From Cellvibrio polysaccharolyticus (GTDB taxonomy: Bacteria > Pseudomonadota > Gammaproteobacteria > Pseudomonadales > Cellvibrionaceae), in NCBI RefSeq assembly GCF_015182315.1, contig NZ_PRDL01000001.1, positions 2,728,001 to 2,792,000 on the forward strand: a DNA stretch of 64,000 nucleotides. Direction: 5' to 3'. Below, in pieces: positions 9,170 to 19,705 of the stretch (position 1 is its first letter; each line of letters starts with the position of its first letter). The translations under genes and the position numbers were made by a program. The notes under the pieces are model-generated. The model saw only the letters and a list, made by a program, of their open reading frames with translations, had not been told where the DNA came from and made no database searches.

Positions 9170-9583
9170 ATGAAAATTCGCGATCTTATGACGCAGAAAG
9201 TTAAAACGATTTCTCCCGAAGAAACCATTCAGCAAGCGGCTCATTTAATGGCCAGTCTGGACACAGGTGCACTATTGGTCAACGAAGATGATCGGCTGGT
9301 AGGTATGATTACCGACCGGGACATTACCGTTCGCGCCGTGGCAAAAGACTTACCCAATGACACGCCTGTCGGCAGAATCATGAGCACAGAAATTCACTAT
9401 TGCTTTGAGGATGAAGACATTATGCACGTGGCAGAAAATATGGCCGGCATACAAATGCGCCGCCTGCCGGTACTCAACCGCGATAAACGTCTGGTCGGGG
9501 TGGTTTCCTTGGGCAATATCGCCCGCGGCCAAAACCAGCGCGCCAGTGCCACCCTGCTGCAAGGTGTAGCACAAGCACACTAA
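9170..9583 (+). CDS. CBS-domain protein
   Basis: The 137-residue protein consists of two CBS motifs and little else: IRDLMTQKVKTISPEETIQQAAHL-type first copy (about residues 3-60) and VGRIMSTEI onward for the second (about 66-125). A CBS pair binds adenosyl nucleotides and usually senses energy state or regulates a partner. Each half has the GMITDRDI / GVVSLGNI signature. A CTGGAGG site precedes the ATG. It appears monocistronic and its partner is unknown. Confidence 0.85.
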   Translation: MKIRDLMTQKVKTISPEETIQQAAHLMASLDTGALLVNEDDRLVGMITDRDITVRAVAKDLPNDTPVGRIMSTEIHYCFEDEDIMHVAENMAGIQMRRLPVLNRDKRLVGVVSLGNIARGQNQRASATLLQGVAQAH

Positions 9584-9766
9584 CCCCAACGCTTGAATTC
9601 CCCGCTATGAACCGCAAGGACGCGGAGCCCAACATGATGCACGTCAAGTTTCCAGGAGGTTCACTTGCAATTGCCGCGAAAAACACCATAGTTATCTTAC
9701 CCATTTCCATACAAACTCAATCAATATCCGGCAGGCCATAAAGCCGGATCAGGGAGCAGTTTGAGA

Positions 9767-10561
9767 ATGACTTTAGCGATTCATGCCAATGAACTGGACA
9801 CCCCGGTTCCCGACCAACCCGCTGTTCATACGCTCCGCCTACTGACTCTCAACACCCACAAGGGTTTTACATCGTTTAACCGTAAATTTATTTTGCCCGA
9901 GCTGCGCGAAGCGGTGCGGGAGCTATCTACCGACATTGTATTTTTGCAGGAAGTGCTGGGCACTCATAAACGGCATGCCTCCCGTCATGCCAACTGGCCG
10001 GAGACCCCGCAATACGAATTTCTTGCCGATAGTATGTGGACGCAATATTCCTATGGCCGCAATGCGGTTTACCCGCATGGTGACCATGGCAATGCCCTGC
10101 TGTCGAAATACCCGATTATCAGCTACCAGAACCTGGATGTTTCTATCGGAAAAATTGAACAGCGCGGGCTGTTGCATTCCATATTACGTGTGCCCGGCCA
10201 ACGCGAATTGCACGCAATTTGTTGCCACCTCGGGCTGCGCGAATCTCACCGCCGCCAGCAATTGAAATTGTTATGTGAATTACTGCAAAGCATTCCGGAA
10301 AATGACCCGGTGATTGTCGCCGGTGACTTTAATGACTGGCGACGCAACGCCGATGACATCCTCGCCAGTTGCGGTATGGAAGAAGCTTTTGTCAGTTGTA
10401 CCGGCGCACCGGCGCGCAGCTTTCCGGCGCGCTGGCCCTTTTTATGTCTTGATCGTGTTTACCTGCGCAATGCAACCGCCCATAACCCTAAAGTGCTAAG
10501 TGACAAACCATGGTCTCATCTTTCCGATCACGCACCGCTGGCCGTAGAAATTCGGCTGTAA
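9767..10561 (+). CDS. ybhP: Endonuclease/exonuclease/phosphatase family protein (YbhP-like)
   Basis: The 264-residue protein has the EEP fold motifs: LTLNTHKG near the N-terminus, the metal-binding Glu in IVFLQEV, GDFNDW (Asn and Asp), and SDHAPL with the catalytic His near the end. The family includes phosphodiesterases and nucleases. In E. coli ybhP is next to clsB, as here, so a lipid-related substrate is plausible but unproven. ATG 9767 is preferred over TTG 9761 because the AGGGAG site is then 10 bases away. clsB starts inside its last codons. Confidence 0.8.
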   Translation: MTLAIHANELDTPVPDQPAVHTLRLLTLNTHKGFTSFNRKFILPELREAVRELSTDIVFLQEVLGTHKRHASRHANWPETPQYEFLADSMWTQYSYGRNAVYPHGDHGNALLSKYPIISYQNLDVSIGKIEQRGLLHSILRVPGQRELHAICCHLGLRESHRRQQLKLLCELLQSIPENDPVIVAGDFNDWRRNADDILASCGMEEAFVSCTGAPARSFPARWPFLCLDRVYLRNATAHNPKVLSDKPWSHLSDHAPLAVEIRL

Positions 10562-11748
10562 AACCTCATTGGCGGGATAACAACCGGGTGAGCCTGCTGG
10601 TCAACGGCGACGAATTTTTTCCTCGGGTTTTTGAGGCGATAAGGCACGCACAAAAAGAAGTGATTATTGAAACTTTTATTTTGTGGGAAGACAAAGTCGG
10701 CAAGGAATTACAAACCGCACTCATTGATGCAGCACAGCGCGGGGTACGCGTAGACTTTACCGTAGATGATTTCGGCACCATGGATTTGAGTACCGCGTTT
10801 GTCGAAAACATGATAGCCGCCGGAGTACATTTTCATCTGTTTGACCCTACCCCGAATTTGATGGGGGTACGCCTGAATATGTTTCGCCGGTTGCACCGCA
10901 AACTGGTTGTAATAGATGGCAAGCTGGCTTTTGTGGGCGGCATAAATTATTGCGCCGACCAACTCAGCGATTATGGCCCCATGGCAAAACAGGATTACAC
11001 CGTCGAAGTGGAAGGGCCAGTGGTCGCTGACATTCACAAGGCCTGCATTGATTTGTTGCAGCAAGGTTTGCAGCAGGATAATACGCGGCCAGAGGTGACG
11101 CCCGTTACCGAAGCCTGCGGCGATATGCAGGCATTGCTGGCACTGCGCGACAACCAACGTCATCGCCGCAGTATTGAAGATCATTATTTGAGTGTTATCC
11201 GAAATTCAAAGCAGCGCTTGTTTATTGCCAACGCCTATTTTTTACCGGGTTATCATTTGCTGCGCGCCTTACGTAACGCGGCCCAACGCGGCGTTAAAGT
11301 AACCCTGGTCATTCAAGGCCAACCCGATATGCCCTGGGTGACCATGTGTTCACGTTTGTTGTACGGTTATTTAATGCGCGCCGGTGTAACAATTTACGAA
11401 TATTGCCAGCGCCCCTTGCACGGAAAAATCGCCGTGGCAGACGACCAATGGGTCACCGTTGGCTCCAGCAACCTTGATCCCTTGAGTTTGTCACTCAACC
11501 TTGAAGCCAATTTGATGATCAATAACCGGGAATTTAATGAAACGGTTTATCAGCATTTAACCGATCTGGTGGAGTCGCATTGCAAACCGGTGAATATGAA
11601 AACCACCCGGCGCGGCTACTGGTGGCGAGCACCATTGATCGTGATCGCTTTTCACTTTTTGCGCTACTTTCCAAAAATGGCCGGCTGGTTGCCCGCTCAT
11701 ACACTGGCGATTAAAACCGTGGGCAAAACTGCTCAGGTCAAGGAGTAA
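10510..11748 (+). CDS. clsB: Cardiolipin synthase B
   Basis: ClsB is a phospholipase-D-superfamily enzyme that makes cardiolipin at the inner membrane. The 412-residue protein has two HKD motifs: HRKLVVIDGKLAFVGGIN near residues 134-151 and HGKIAVADDQWVTVGSSN in the C-terminal half, followed by a Leu/Phe-rich end. Its ATG lies 52 bases inside ybhP in another frame, a long overlap that suggests coupled translation. No better start is visible downstream before the conserved region. Its stop overlaps the convergent AEC transporter gene by 11 bases. Confidence 0.9.
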   Translation: MVSSFRSRTAGRRNSAVKPHWRDNNRVSLLVNGDEFFPRVFEAIRHAQKEVIIETFILWEDKVGKELQTALIDAAQRGVRVDFTVDDFGTMDLSTAFVENMIAAGVHFHLFDPTPNLMGVRLNMFRRLHRKLVVIDGKLAFVGGINYCADQLSDYGPMAKQDYTVEVEGPVVADIHKACIDLLQQGLQQDNTRPEVTPVTEACGDMQALLALRDNQRHRRSIEDHYLSVIRNSKQRLFIANAYFLPGYHLLRALRNAAQRGVKVTLVIQGQPDMPWVTMCSRLLYGYLMRAGVTIYEYCQRPLHGKIAVADDQWVTVGSSNLDPLSLSLNLEANLMINNREFNETVYQHLTDLVESHCKPVNMKTTRRGYWWRAPLIVIAFHFLRYFPKMAGWLPAHTLAIKTVGKTAQVKE

Positions 11749-12637
11749 GCAGCAATCGCCACATCCAGACGGTGAGCAGCGAAGCCAGCAAACTGTAACC
11801 GGTCAATGCCGATGCCAGCCGTGGTGCCAGGTTGTGGCTCATGGCCAACACCGCAGCCGAGATCATTGCGGGCATGGCTGCCTCCAGCACAATGACATTA
11901 GCGACCAATCCGCTTAAGCCCATGGCTTTAATCACCACCAACGCCACCGCAGGCGTTACCACCAGCATCAATACCAGTCCGATCAGCATCGGCGACAAGT
12001 ATTCCCTGTCCAGGCGCATGCGCCATTGCAAACCCACCGCCACCATAACAACCGGCACCAGGCTGGCCGCAACCCGGTCCAGCGAGGTTTCCAGCCACTC
12101 CGGGTAAGTCCACAGCGACAGCGGAAAAGCCAGCATTAAAATAATAAAAGGCGGAAACGTAAAAATAGATTTTGCCAATTTGGCGGGCGAGATATTTCCA
12201 CTGGAATAATTCACCGCCATCATTACACCGATGGTATTCAAGGCGAGAAAAGTACCCAGCTGATCATAAAGAATCGCGTAAGGAATAGCCTGGCTGCCAA
12301 GGTGCGCTTCAATCAAAGGGATGCCGACAAAACCGGTATTGCCCAGCGTAACAGTGAGCATCAAAACGCCGGTAATGCTGCGTGACCATCCCGCCAAACG
12401 GGCAATAAACCAGGTGATGGCCGCACTGAAAGCCATCAGGCCCCACGCAAAAAAGACCGGCAACAATGCCTCGGCATTCATCTGCAAGCGTGGAATTTCT
12501 GCCAGCACTAACGCAGGCAAAGCCACATAAATAACGTACATGTTCAGCGAAACAGAGGCGTCTTCCGGCATGCGCCGCACCCGCTGCAACGCCAGCCCGA
12601 CAATAAGGCAGAGAATAATAAGTGCCAGGTTATTCAT
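11738..12637 (-). CDS. AEC family transporter (auxin efflux carrier type)
   Basis: The 299-residue, very hydrophobic protein has about ten predicted membrane helices and the features of the AEC/BART superfamily: LNMYVIYVALPALVL in helix 2 and LGNTGFVGIPLIEAHLG in the middle. Bacterial members export or import small organic acids; the substrate here cannot be named. ATG 12637 is used; an in-frame TTG lies 9 bases upstream. It converges on clsB with an 11-base overlap of coding ends. Confidence 0.82.
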   Translation of the reverse strand: MNNLALIILCLIVGLALQRVRRMPEDASVSLNMYVIYVALPALVLAEIPRLQMNAEALLPVFFAWGLMAFSAAITWFIARLAGWSRSITGVLMLTVTLGNTGFVGIPLIEAHLGSQAIPYAILYDQLGTFLALNTIGVMMAVNYSSGNISPAKLAKSIFTFPPFIILMLAFPLSLWTYPEWLETSLDRVAASLVPVVMVAVGLQWRMRLDREYLSPMLIGLVLMLVVTPAVALVVIKAMGLSGLVANVIVLEAAMPAMISAAVLAMSHNLAPRLASALTGYSLLASLLTVWMWRLLLTP

Positions 12638-12666
12638 TAGGACCAACTCAAAAAAATAAACGGTTT

Positions 12667-12705
12667 AAAAACAAAACAGGACTTCGCTTCGCAGCGAAAT
12701 CCTGT
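12667..12705 (-). terminator. Terminator of der
   Basis: A 12-bp stem with one mismatch (ACAGGA/TCCTGT outer, TTCGCT/AGCGAA inner, loop TCGC) sits about 75 bases past the der stop. On the minus strand it is followed by TTTGTTTTTAAA. It ends the long ndk-to-der block. Confidence 0.75.
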
Positions 12706-12778
12706 TGTTGTAGCTATATTCCTGAGTGATCAACCTGCTGCCTGAAAGGTAGCAACCTTGAACATTCGGAACCGATTA

Positions 12779-14176
12779 TTATTTTTTGTATTTTGCAGAG
12801 TGTGCTTCGAGGCGTTTTTTTCTCGACAACTCACGGGAAGTCAATTTACTTTTCTTGCCCGAGTAAGGGTTATCGCTGGTTCTGAATTCAATACGAATCG
12901 GCGTACCGTGCAAATCGAGCACGCGGCGATAGGTTTTTTCCAGATACTTGACGTAGTGCCCCGGCACTTCACTGGTTTGGTTACCGTGAATAACAATAAT
13001 CGGCGGGTTGTGACCACCCGGGTGCGCGTAACGCAATTTGATACGACGGCCGGAAACAATCGGCGGCTGGTGCTCGCGCACCGCGTCTTGCAACACACGG
13101 GTCAGGTAATTGGTAGAGAATTTATCCGTCGCGGAACGGTAGGCGTTCTCGATAGATTTATACAAATGCCCTACGCCGGTACCGTGCATGGCAGAAATAA
13201 AGTGGATATCGGCGAAGTCTACGAAACGCAGACGGCGCTCCAATTCGCTTTTCACATATTGTTTGTGGGAATCGTCCAGACCGTCCCATTTGTTGAGCGC
13301 AATCACCAGTGCGCGACCGGCTTCAATAGCCGTGCCCATCAAGTGCAGATCCTGCTCAACCACGCCTTCGCTGGCGTCCATTACCAGGATAACCACGTTG
13401 GCGTCATTGATCGCCTGCATGGTTTTTACGATGGAGAATTTCTCTACCATCAAATCCATATTTTTACGGCGTCTTACACCGGCGGTGTCAATCAGCGTGT
13501 AAGGTTTGTCGTGGCGCTCGTAATTGATATAAACGCTGTCACGGGTGGTGCCCGGCTCGTCGTATACCACAACGCGGTCTTCACCCAGCAAGCGGTTAAC
13601 CAGCGTGGATTTACCCACATTCGGGCGCCCGACGACGGCGATTTTAATACCGCTGGCAACTTCTGCCTGTTCGTCTTCGAGGTTTTCAGGTATTTCACCC
13701 AAAATATCTTCCATCATGGATTTAACGCCACGACCATGGGTTGCGGTGGTGGCAAAAATCTCGCCCAAACCCAACTCATAGAAAGGTGCCAGCGCTATGT
13801 CCGGGTCCATACCATCAATTTTGTTAGCAACCAGAAAGGTTTTCTTGTTGTTAACGCGCAAGTGTTTGGCGATGGTGTAATCGGCATGGTCCAGGCCGGC
13901 ACGGCTGTCCACGATGAACAAGACAATATCGGCCTCTTCGATCGCCTGTAGCGATTGCCCGGCCATCATGCTGTCAATGCCTTCTTCCTCGCCACTGATA
14001 CCACCGGTATCAATCACAATAAAACGGCGATTATCCATCGTACCCTCACCGTATTTACGGTCGCGGGTCAGGCCTGGGTAGTTGGCCACAAGCGCGTCGC
14101 GGGAGCGGGTCAAACGATTAAAAAGGGTAGATTTGCCAACATTGGGTCGGCCAACCAGAGCAATTACAGGAATCAT
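12779..14176 (-). CDS. der: Ribosome-assembly GTPase Der (EngA)
   Basis: Der is an essential GTPase for 50S subunit maturation. The 465 residues contain two tandem G domains, each with GRPNVGKST (about residues 7-15 and 182-190), DTGG/DTAG switch motifs and NKxD boxes (NKID, NKWD). A KH-like C-terminal domain ends in a basic [13 protein letters not shown] tail. Family length is normal. It is the last gene of the block that runs ndk-rlmN-pilW-rodZ-ispG-hisS-yfgM-bamB-der, the same order as in Pseudomonas. Confidence 0.97.
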   Translation of the reverse strand: MIPVIALVGRPNVGKSTLFNRLTRSRDALVANYPGLTRDRKYGEGTMDNRRFIVIDTGGISGEEEGIDSMMAGQSLQAIEEADIVLFIVDSRAGLDHADYTIAKHLRVNNKKTFLVANKIDGMDPDIALAPFYELGLGEIFATTATHGRGVKSMMEDILGEIPENLEDEQAEVASGIKIAVVGRPNVGKSTLVNRLLGEDRVVVYDEPGTTRDSVYINYERHDKPYTLIDTAGVRRRKNMDLMVEKFSIVKTMQAINDANVVILVMDASEGVVEQDLHLMGTAIEAGRALVIALNKWDGLDDSHKQYVKSELERRLRFVDFADIHFISAMHGTGVGHLYKSIENAYRSATDKFSTNYLTRVLQDAVREHQPPIVSGRRIKLRYAHPGGHNPPIIVIHGNQTSEVPGHYVKYLEKTYRRVLDLHGTPIRIEFRTSDNPYSGKKSKLTSRELSRKKRLEAHSAKYKK

Positions 14177-14301
14177 AGTCGCGGTATCACACAGGGAGTC
14201 AAACAGCAGAATTTCGTTTCAGGTGCGCATAATAGCTGACGGGACGAATTCTATACAGGAAATAATTAAATCGAGGGGCAAAGCGCAGAAAAAGCAGCAG
14301 A

Positions 14302-14321
14302 GCCGCTCCCGCAGGAACGGC
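14302..14321 (-). terminator. Possible terminator or attenuator between bamB and der
   Basis: An 8-bp stem with one G-U pair (minus strand GCCGTTCC / GGAGCGGC, loop TGCG) lies 15 bases past the bamB stop. It is followed on the minus strand by TCTGCTGCTTTTTC, an imperfect T tract, so read-through into der is likely. Confidence 0.4.
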
Positions 14322-14335
14322 CCCCATAAAGCCTG

Positions 14336-15484
14336 TTAATCAGCAGAAACGGAGAAGGCTGTCAGCTTGCCACGGTTGCCAAGCACGTACAGAACGTCAC
14401 CATCAGTTTGCATTTGGGCGTAAACGCCTTTTTTGTCTACTTTGCGACGAGCCACAAATTCACCGGTGCTCTGATCAACAAAGTGCACAAACCCTTTGTA
14501 GTCACTGACGGCAACATAACCATCAATTGTTTGCGGCGAATTCAGTACACGACGCAGCAGTTGTTCGTTTTCCCAGCGCAGTTCACCGGTGGTTGCATCG
14601 TAAGATGCCAGTTTACCACCAGCGGTAGACAGGAACAGGTTGTTGCCGGCAAGCGCCAGGTTTTCACTGGTGGAGGCATCCTGCGCCCAGATGCTGCTAC
14701 CGGTGCCACGCGCTACCGCGCTGACTTTACCCTGATAGGAAGCCACATAGAGCGTACCGTCGCGAAGAATCGGATTGGCACGAATATCAACCATACGATC
14801 CAACTCCGAACGACCTTGCGGCAACGCCAGACGCTGCTCCCACAAAATGGAACCGTTGTCCGGGTTAAATGCCATCAGACGACCATTGGAAAAACCGGCA
14901 TAAATCGCATTGCTGGTAACGATCGGCGCTGGCGTACCGCGCAGGGTCAATACCGGCGGCGGGTTTTCATAAAACCACAATTCTTCGCCATCTTTTGCAT
15001 TCAATGCATAAATACGGCCGTTCATGGTTTGAACACCCACCACTTCACCGTTGGTGGCCGGGGCAGCCAGAATCTCGCCATTCAATTGCTTGCGCCACAG
15101 CTCGCTTCCGCCTTCCTGGGACAACGCAATGACTTCACCATTGGCGGTAGCGACCAGCAACATGCCTTCATCGCTGCTAATACCGGCGCTGATGGAAGCG
15201 CGCAATTTCTTATCCCAGAGCTTTTTACCGTTGGTACGGTCCAGCGCATTCACCAGACCTTTGTGGTCAACGGTGTAGATAACATCGCCATTGATGGATG
15301 GCGTAAGACGAGTGAAACCATCACCCTGCCCTGCACCCACACCACGGCTCCATACTTTTTTTACCTTTACTGTCTCGTCAAACTTGACCAGCTCCATAGG
15401 TTCATTGCCGGTCTTTTTTCCAAAAATAGAACAACCGGACAAAAAAATCGCGCCGATCAGCACGATCCAGTTCAGGTATCTCAT
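14336..15484 (-). CDS. bamB: Outer-membrane assembly lipoprotein BamB
   Basis: BamB is a lipoprotein of the BAM complex that inserts beta-barrel proteins into the outer membrane. The 382-residue protein starts with a lipoprotein signal ending in the lipobox LSGC (Cys near residue 18). Eight-bladed PQQ-like propeller repeats follow, seen as recurring DxxTGxxxW and LYxxxxxGxLxA patterns. Its ATG overlaps the yfgM stop by 4 bases (ATGA). It is in the hisS-yfgM-bamB-der order typical of gammaproteobacteria. Confidence 0.95.
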   Translation of the reverse strand: MRYLNWIVLIGAIFLSGCSIFGKKTGNEPMELVKFDETVKVKKVWSRGVGAGQGDGFTRLTPSINGDVIYTVDHKGLVNALDRTNGKKLWDKKLRASISAGISSDEGMLLVATANGEVIALSQEGGSELWRKQLNGEILAAPATNGEVVGVQTMNGRIYALNAKDGEELWFYENPPPVLTLRGTPAPIVTSNAIYAGFSNGRLMAFNPDNGSILWEQRLALPQGRSELDRMVDIRANPILRDGTLYVASYQGKVSAVARGTGSSIWAQDASTSENLALAGNNLFLSTAGGKLASYDATTGELRWENEQLLRRVLNSPQTIDGYVAVSDYKGFVHFVDQSTGEFVARRKVDKKGVYAQMQTDGDVLYVLGNRGKLTAFSVSAD

Positions 15485-16167
15485 TGAGCATTCTCCGCGG
15501 AAGCTGACGCCGCTGGCGCCAGCTTGAGATCATCAAGTTTCAACTGCAACAGCATGCTACGTTCCTGCTGTTGCACATCGTTATCAGCCAGAGCCTGCTC
15601 ATAGGAAGCACGAGCGGCATTGACATCACCACGCGCACTGAAAATATCACCTTGCACTTCTGCGTATTCGGATTTGAAAGCTTCAGCCGGGTTACCCAGC
15701 AGTTTTTCTGCCTCATCCAACTGGCTGTTGGCGATCAACACCCGAGCCAGACGCAAACGTGCAACTTGTTCAGTCGCTGCAGCGGGTTTGTTATCCAAAA
15801 CCCATTTTAGTTCCGTAGCAGCCTGCTCAAGATTGCCTTCTTCTACCGCCAGACGGGCCAAAAAGAGTGCTGCGTTGTGCGCATAAAGGCCTGAACCACC
15901 GGATTTAAGCTGGTTAGCCAACTGGTTTACGCTGGAGCGCTTTTCCGCATCCAGGGTTTGGCCCGGCTGTACGCTGACCGCCTGCAAGAGTTGTTCGTAC
16001 ACCACAGATGCCTGTTCAGCTTTCTGTTGTTGGTTTTTCTTCCACTCGGTAATACCAAAATAGGTAGCAACGGCAACAACAATGGCAATAACAATCAGTT
16101 TTCCGTAATCCCGCCACCAGCGCTTTAATGTTTCTAATTGTTCTTCTTCGGTTAAATGTACGCTCAC
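15481..16167 (-). CDS. yfgM: YfgM-like TPR membrane protein
   Basis: The 228-residue protein has a short cytoplasmic start (TEEEQLETLKRWWRDYG), a single membrane helix at about residues 23-43 and a periplasmic tetratricopeptide-like helical domain. In E. coli YfgM associates with the SecYEG translocon and PpiD, linking secretion to periplasmic chaperoning. It lies between hisS and bamB, the family's usual place, and its stop codon overlaps the bamB start. Confidence 0.88.
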   Translation of the reverse strand: MSVHLTEEEQLETLKRWWRDYGKLIVIAIVVAVATYFGITEWKKNQQQKAEQASVVYEQLLQAVSVQPGQTLDAEKRSSVNQLANQLKSGGSGLYAHNAALFLARLAVEEGNLEQAATELKWVLDNKPAAATEQVARLRLARVLIANSQLDEAEKLLGNPAEAFKSEYAEVQGDIFSARGDVNAARASYEQALADNDVQQQERSMLLQLKLDDLKLAPAASASAENAQ

Positions 16168-16317
16168 AATCCGCTCCTGTAGAGATCAAAATTTCGCCAG
16201 CGTTGGCAATTCGTTATTAATAATCAACCCGGCGTTCAGCATCAACCGGGTTAACCGTGCGGCATCACAGATGCCTGTATTCTTCCGCCCACTCATGACG
16301 AGTGGCAGAATGCAGGG

Positions 16318-17595
16318 TCAATCCATTGATTGTAAAAACTCGATGGCTTCTGCCTGCGTCAGCGTTTGCTGCGGTTCGTCAAGGCGCAAATATTTCACAA
16401 CCACGGTACCGGATGCAACTTCATCTTCTGCCAGAATCAACGCTACATCAGCACCGCTTTTGTCCGCTTTCTTCATCTGGCTCTTGATGCTGCCGCCGCC
16501 ACAATGCGTTAATACCCGCAAAAAGGGAAGCTCGTCACGCAGTTTTTCTGCGTACTGTACCGCTGCCTGACGCACACTGGCTTCACCCGCTGCAATCAGG
16601 TATATGTCCGCCTGCTGGTCAAGCCCCTCAGGCACTTGTTGCAGCTCTTGCAGCAACAATACGATACGTTCAAGGCCGATACCAAAACCTACCGCCGGAC
16701 AGGATTTACCACCCAGCTGCTCGACCAGACCGTCATAACGACCACCGGCACAAACGGTTGCCTGGGCACCCAGCTTGTCGGTTACCCATTCAAAGGCGGT
16801 TTTGCCGTAATAATCGAGGCCACGCACCAGACGCGAATTCACCTGAAAGGCAATACCGGCGGCGCTGAGCAGTTGTTGCAGTTCTTCAAAATGGGCTTTG
16901 GAGGCAGCGTCAAGGTAATCCAGCAGCACCGGAGCACCATCCAGCAACGCCTGAGTGTCAGCATTTTTGCTGTCGAGAATACGCAACGGATTGGTTTCCA
17001 GACGGCGCTTGCTGTCTTCGTCCAGGCGGTCGTGATGCTGCTGCAAATAAGCCACCAGCGCCTCTTTAAAAGCGGCGCGTGACGGCGCATCGCCCAGGGA
17101 ATTGATTTGCAGGGTTACTGATTCGCTAATACCCAGCTCGCGCAGAATACGGGAACTGATCAGCAAAATTTCTGCATCAATGTCCGGACCTTCCATACCG
17201 AAGGTTTCAACACCGATTTGATGGAATTGACGGTAGCGACCTTTTTGCGGACGCTCATGGCGAAACATCGGGCCGAGATACCACAGACGCTGGGTCTGGT
17301 TGTACAACAAACCATGTTCTTCGCACGCACGCACACAACAGGCGGTACCTTCGGGGCGCAAAGTCAGGCTGTCGCCGTTGCGATCTTCAAAGGTGTACAT
17401 TTCCTTTTCAACGATATCGGTCACTTCACCGATAGAGCGTTTGAAAAGTTCGGTCGATTCAACAATAGGGAAACGAATTTCCTGATAGCCATAGCGGTGC
17501 AAAATATCAGTCGCTACCGACTCAACGTATTGCCACAGTGCCGAATCGCCCGGCAATAAATCGTTCATGCCGCGAACGGCCTGGATTTTTTTCAA
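16318..17595 (-). CDS. hisS: Histidyl-tRNA synthetase
   Basis: HisS charges tRNA-His. The 425-residue class II synthetase shows [11 protein letters not shown] at the start, the motif 2 region [16 protein letters not shown], and the histidine-specific motifs LVRGLDYY and [16 protein letters not shown]-terminal anticodon-binding domain follows. Length and start match the family. Confidence 0.97.
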   Translation of the reverse strand: MKKIQAVRGMNDLLPGDSALWQYVESVATDILHRYGYQEIRFPIVESTELFKRSIGEVTDIVEKEMYTFEDRNGDSLTLRPEGTACCVRACEEHGLLYNQTQRLWYLGPMFRHERPQKGRYRQFHQIGVETFGMEGPDIDAEILLISSRILRELGISESVTLQINSLGDAPSRAAFKEALVAYLQQHHDRLDEDSKRRLETNPLRILDSKNADTQALLDGAPVLLDYLDAASKAHFEELQQLLSAAGIAFQVNSRLVRGLDYYGKTAFEWVTDKLGAQATVCAGGRYDGLVEQLGGKSCPAVGFGIGLERIVLLLQELQQVPEGLDQQADIYLIAAGEASVRQAAVQYAEKLRDELPFLRVLTHCGGGSIKSQMKKADKSGADVALILAEDEVASGTVVVKYLRLDEPQQTLTQAEAIEFLQSMD

Positions 17596-17661
17596 AAGTT
17601 TTTCCCCAAAAACAAGCGCGGTTAATATTGCTTTTTATGCCGCGACAGCGGTCATGCAAGA

Positions 17662-18783
17662 TTAACCACGCACAATAATATTTTTTTCTTCTTCCGCGAG
17701 ACGGGCTTCTTTTTGTGCCGCTTTTTCGCGAATAAGACGCTCAAGGTTATCCACCAGAGAGTCATTACCCAATTTATGATTGGGTTGACCATCAATGTAA
17801 ATCAGATTGGGCGTACCGCCGGCAAGCCCCAGGTCAGCTTCTTTCGCTTCACCCGGGCCGTTGACCACACAACCGATCACCGCCACGTCGAGTGGCACGG
17901 TGATGTCTTCTACCCGTACTTCCAGCTCGTTCATGGTTTTAATCACATCAAAATTCTGACGCGAGCAACTCGGGCAGGCGATAAAATTTACGCCCTTGCT
18001 GCGCAATTTCAGGCTGCGCAGCAAATCCCAACCTACGCGAATTTCTTCTACCGGATCTGCCGCCAGCGAAATGCGGATGGTATCGCCGATGCCGTCCATC
18101 AATAAAGCGCCGAGCCCCACCGCAGATTTCACGGTACCAGAACGCAAACCACCGGCTTCGGTAATACCCAAATGCAACGGCTGCTCGATTAAAGCAGCCA
18201 GTTTGCGATAGGCCTCTACCGCCATAAAAACATCCGATGCTTTTACGCTGACTTTGAAATTTTTGAAATTTAATTGATCAAGAATTTCAACATGACGCAA
18301 GGCGGATTCCACCAGCGCGTCCGGCGTCGGCTCACCGTATTTTTTTTGCAAATCTTTTTCCAGCGAACCGGCATTCACCCCGATACGAATGGGGATATTC
18401 AGATCACTGGCTTTGTCGATCACCGCGCGAATTCGCTTTTCACGACCAATATTACCCGGATTAATACGCAGACAATCCACACCGAGATCCGCTACCCGCA
18501 GGGCAATGCGATAATCGAAATGAATATCTGCCACCAACGGGATGGTGACGCGTTTTCTGATTTCGCCGAAAGCTTCGGCAGCTTCCATGGTCGGCACCGA
18601 AACGCGAACAATATCTGCACCGGCATTTTGAATGCGGGTGATTTGTTCAACCGTTGCCAATACGTCGGTTGTTTCTGTATTGGTCATACTTTGCACCGCA
18701 ATCGGGGCATCGCCACCGACAGGCACATTGCCTACCATTATCTGACGCGACTTACGACGCTTGATGGGAGACGCGCAATGCAT
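17662..18783 (-). CDS. ispG: 4-hydroxy-3-methylbut-2-enyl diphosphate synthase (IspG)
   Basis: IspG is a [4Fe-4S] enzyme of the MEP isoprenoid pathway. The 373-residue protein has the TIM barrel ([21 protein letters not shown]) and the C-terminal cluster domain with ligands in [10 protein letters not shown] and CVVNGPGE. Its cluster would be supplied by the Suf machinery encoded nearby. It follows rodZ by 33 bases, a spacing that suggests one transcript. Confidence 0.96.
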   Translation of the reverse strand: MHCASPIKRRKSRQIMVGNVPVGGDAPIAVQSMTNTETTDVLATVEQITRIQNAGADIVRVSVPTMEAAEAFGEIRKRVTIPLVADIHFDYRIALRVADLGVDCLRINPGNIGREKRIRAVIDKASDLNIPIRIGVNAGSLEKDLQKKYGEPTPDALVESALRHVEILDQLNFKNFKVSVKASDVFMAVEAYRKLAALIEQPLHLGITEAGGLRSGTVKSAVGLGALLMDGIGDTIRISLAADPVEEIRVGWDLLRSLKLRSKGVNFIACPSCSRQNFDVIKTMNELEVRVEDITVPLDVAVIGCVVNGPGEAKEADLGLAGGTPNLIYIDGQPNHKLGNDSLVDNLERLIREKAAQKEARLAEEEKNIIVRG

Positions 18784-18816
18784 ATTTACACCTTAAATTA
18801 ACAACATGATCCCGGA

Positions 18817-19698
18817 TCAATAACCCACTGTGAAGCTGTAAACCTCAGTCACACCTTCCGGCGGATTGACTTCAAAGGGGCGTTCATTCAACGTAATCGT
18901 CGCACTACGAACTTTACCCAGTTTGACCTTGAAAGGTGCTTGTCCCATTAACGCGACGCGGCTGCCCGGTTGCTGCAAGTTGGTTGCCAGCACATCGCCC
19001 TGCGCATCGCTCACTTCCAGCCAGCACTCGTCGCTGAACACAAAATACAAATGATCCAGCTGGCTTTGCGAGGCAGTTTGCACTTCTGCAGCCGCCGACA
19101 AATTTACCGGTAAATGCTCGGCGGCGATTGGCAGCGCACTGGAAGCGGCGGAACTGCTGGATGCGTCTGAAACATCCTGCGAAGCACTTTCTACTGCTCC
19201 GGCTTCATCAACCGTTTCAACCGGTGACAGCGCAACCGATGATGACGAGGAAGAAGCCACAGCCACCGGCGGCAACACAGGCTCGGACTGAATGCGGTTA
19301 CCCAAAAACCAAACCGAAATCAGCAACAACAGCGCCAGCAAGCCCAGAATCAGCAAAATAAAACCGAAACCTTTTCGCTCGCCAGCGGGACGGACAACAT
19401 ATTCCGCTTTCGGAATTGCTCTGCCCCCTGAAGCAACTTGCCGCTCGTAAGCAGCGAGCACCGGCGCGCAATCAATTTTTACCAGCGCTGAATAGGCACG
19501 CAAATATCCGCGAATGTAGGTTTCCACATTCAGCTTGGTGTACTCATCGCTTTCGATGGCTTTTACCTTGCTCACCGTCATGTGCAAAGCGCCAGCAACG
19601 TGCTCGTGGGTCAGATTGGCACGCTCACGTGCCTGGGCCAGCATTTGTCCAGGTGACAAAGAGGTTTCAGTATCAGAGACCTGATCGTTAACAGACAT
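18817..19698 (-). CDS. rodZ: Cell-shape protein RodZ
   Basis: RodZ is a bitopic protein that links the MreB cytoskeleton to the cell-wall machinery. The 293 residues show an N-terminal helix-turn-helix domain (LAQARERANLTHEHVAGAL, about residues 19-85) and one membrane helix near 112-132. An Ala/Ser-rich periplasmic linker and a C-terminal beta domain (DECWLEVSDAQGDVL) follow. Its start is 7 bases from the pilW stop, so the two are co-transcribed. Confidence 0.93.
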   Translation of the reverse strand: MSVNDQVSDTETSLSPGQMLAQARERANLTHEHVAGALHMTVSKVKAIESDEYTKLNVETYIRGYLRAYSALVKIDCAPVLAAYERQVASGGRAIPKAEYVVRPAGERKGFGFILLILGLLALLLLISVWFLGNRIQSEPVLPPVAVASSSSSSVALSPVETVDEAGAVESASQDVSDASSSSAASSALPIAAEHLPVNLSAAAEVQTASQSQLDHLYFVFSDECWLEVSDAQGDVLATNLQQPGSRVALMGQAPFKVKLGKVRSATITLNERPFEVNPPEGVTEVYSFTVGY

Positions 19699-19705
19699 TG
19701 GATTC

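Noticed and set aside
9607..9741. 44-codon plus-strand open frame between the CBS gene and ybhP
   Set aside because: No ribosome site at a proper distance, no family, and composition like intergenic sequence.
12758..13951. Plus-strand open frame of 397 codons
   Set aside because: It is entirely antisense to der, which has clear GTPase motifs. Long antisense frames are common here opposite well-biased genes.
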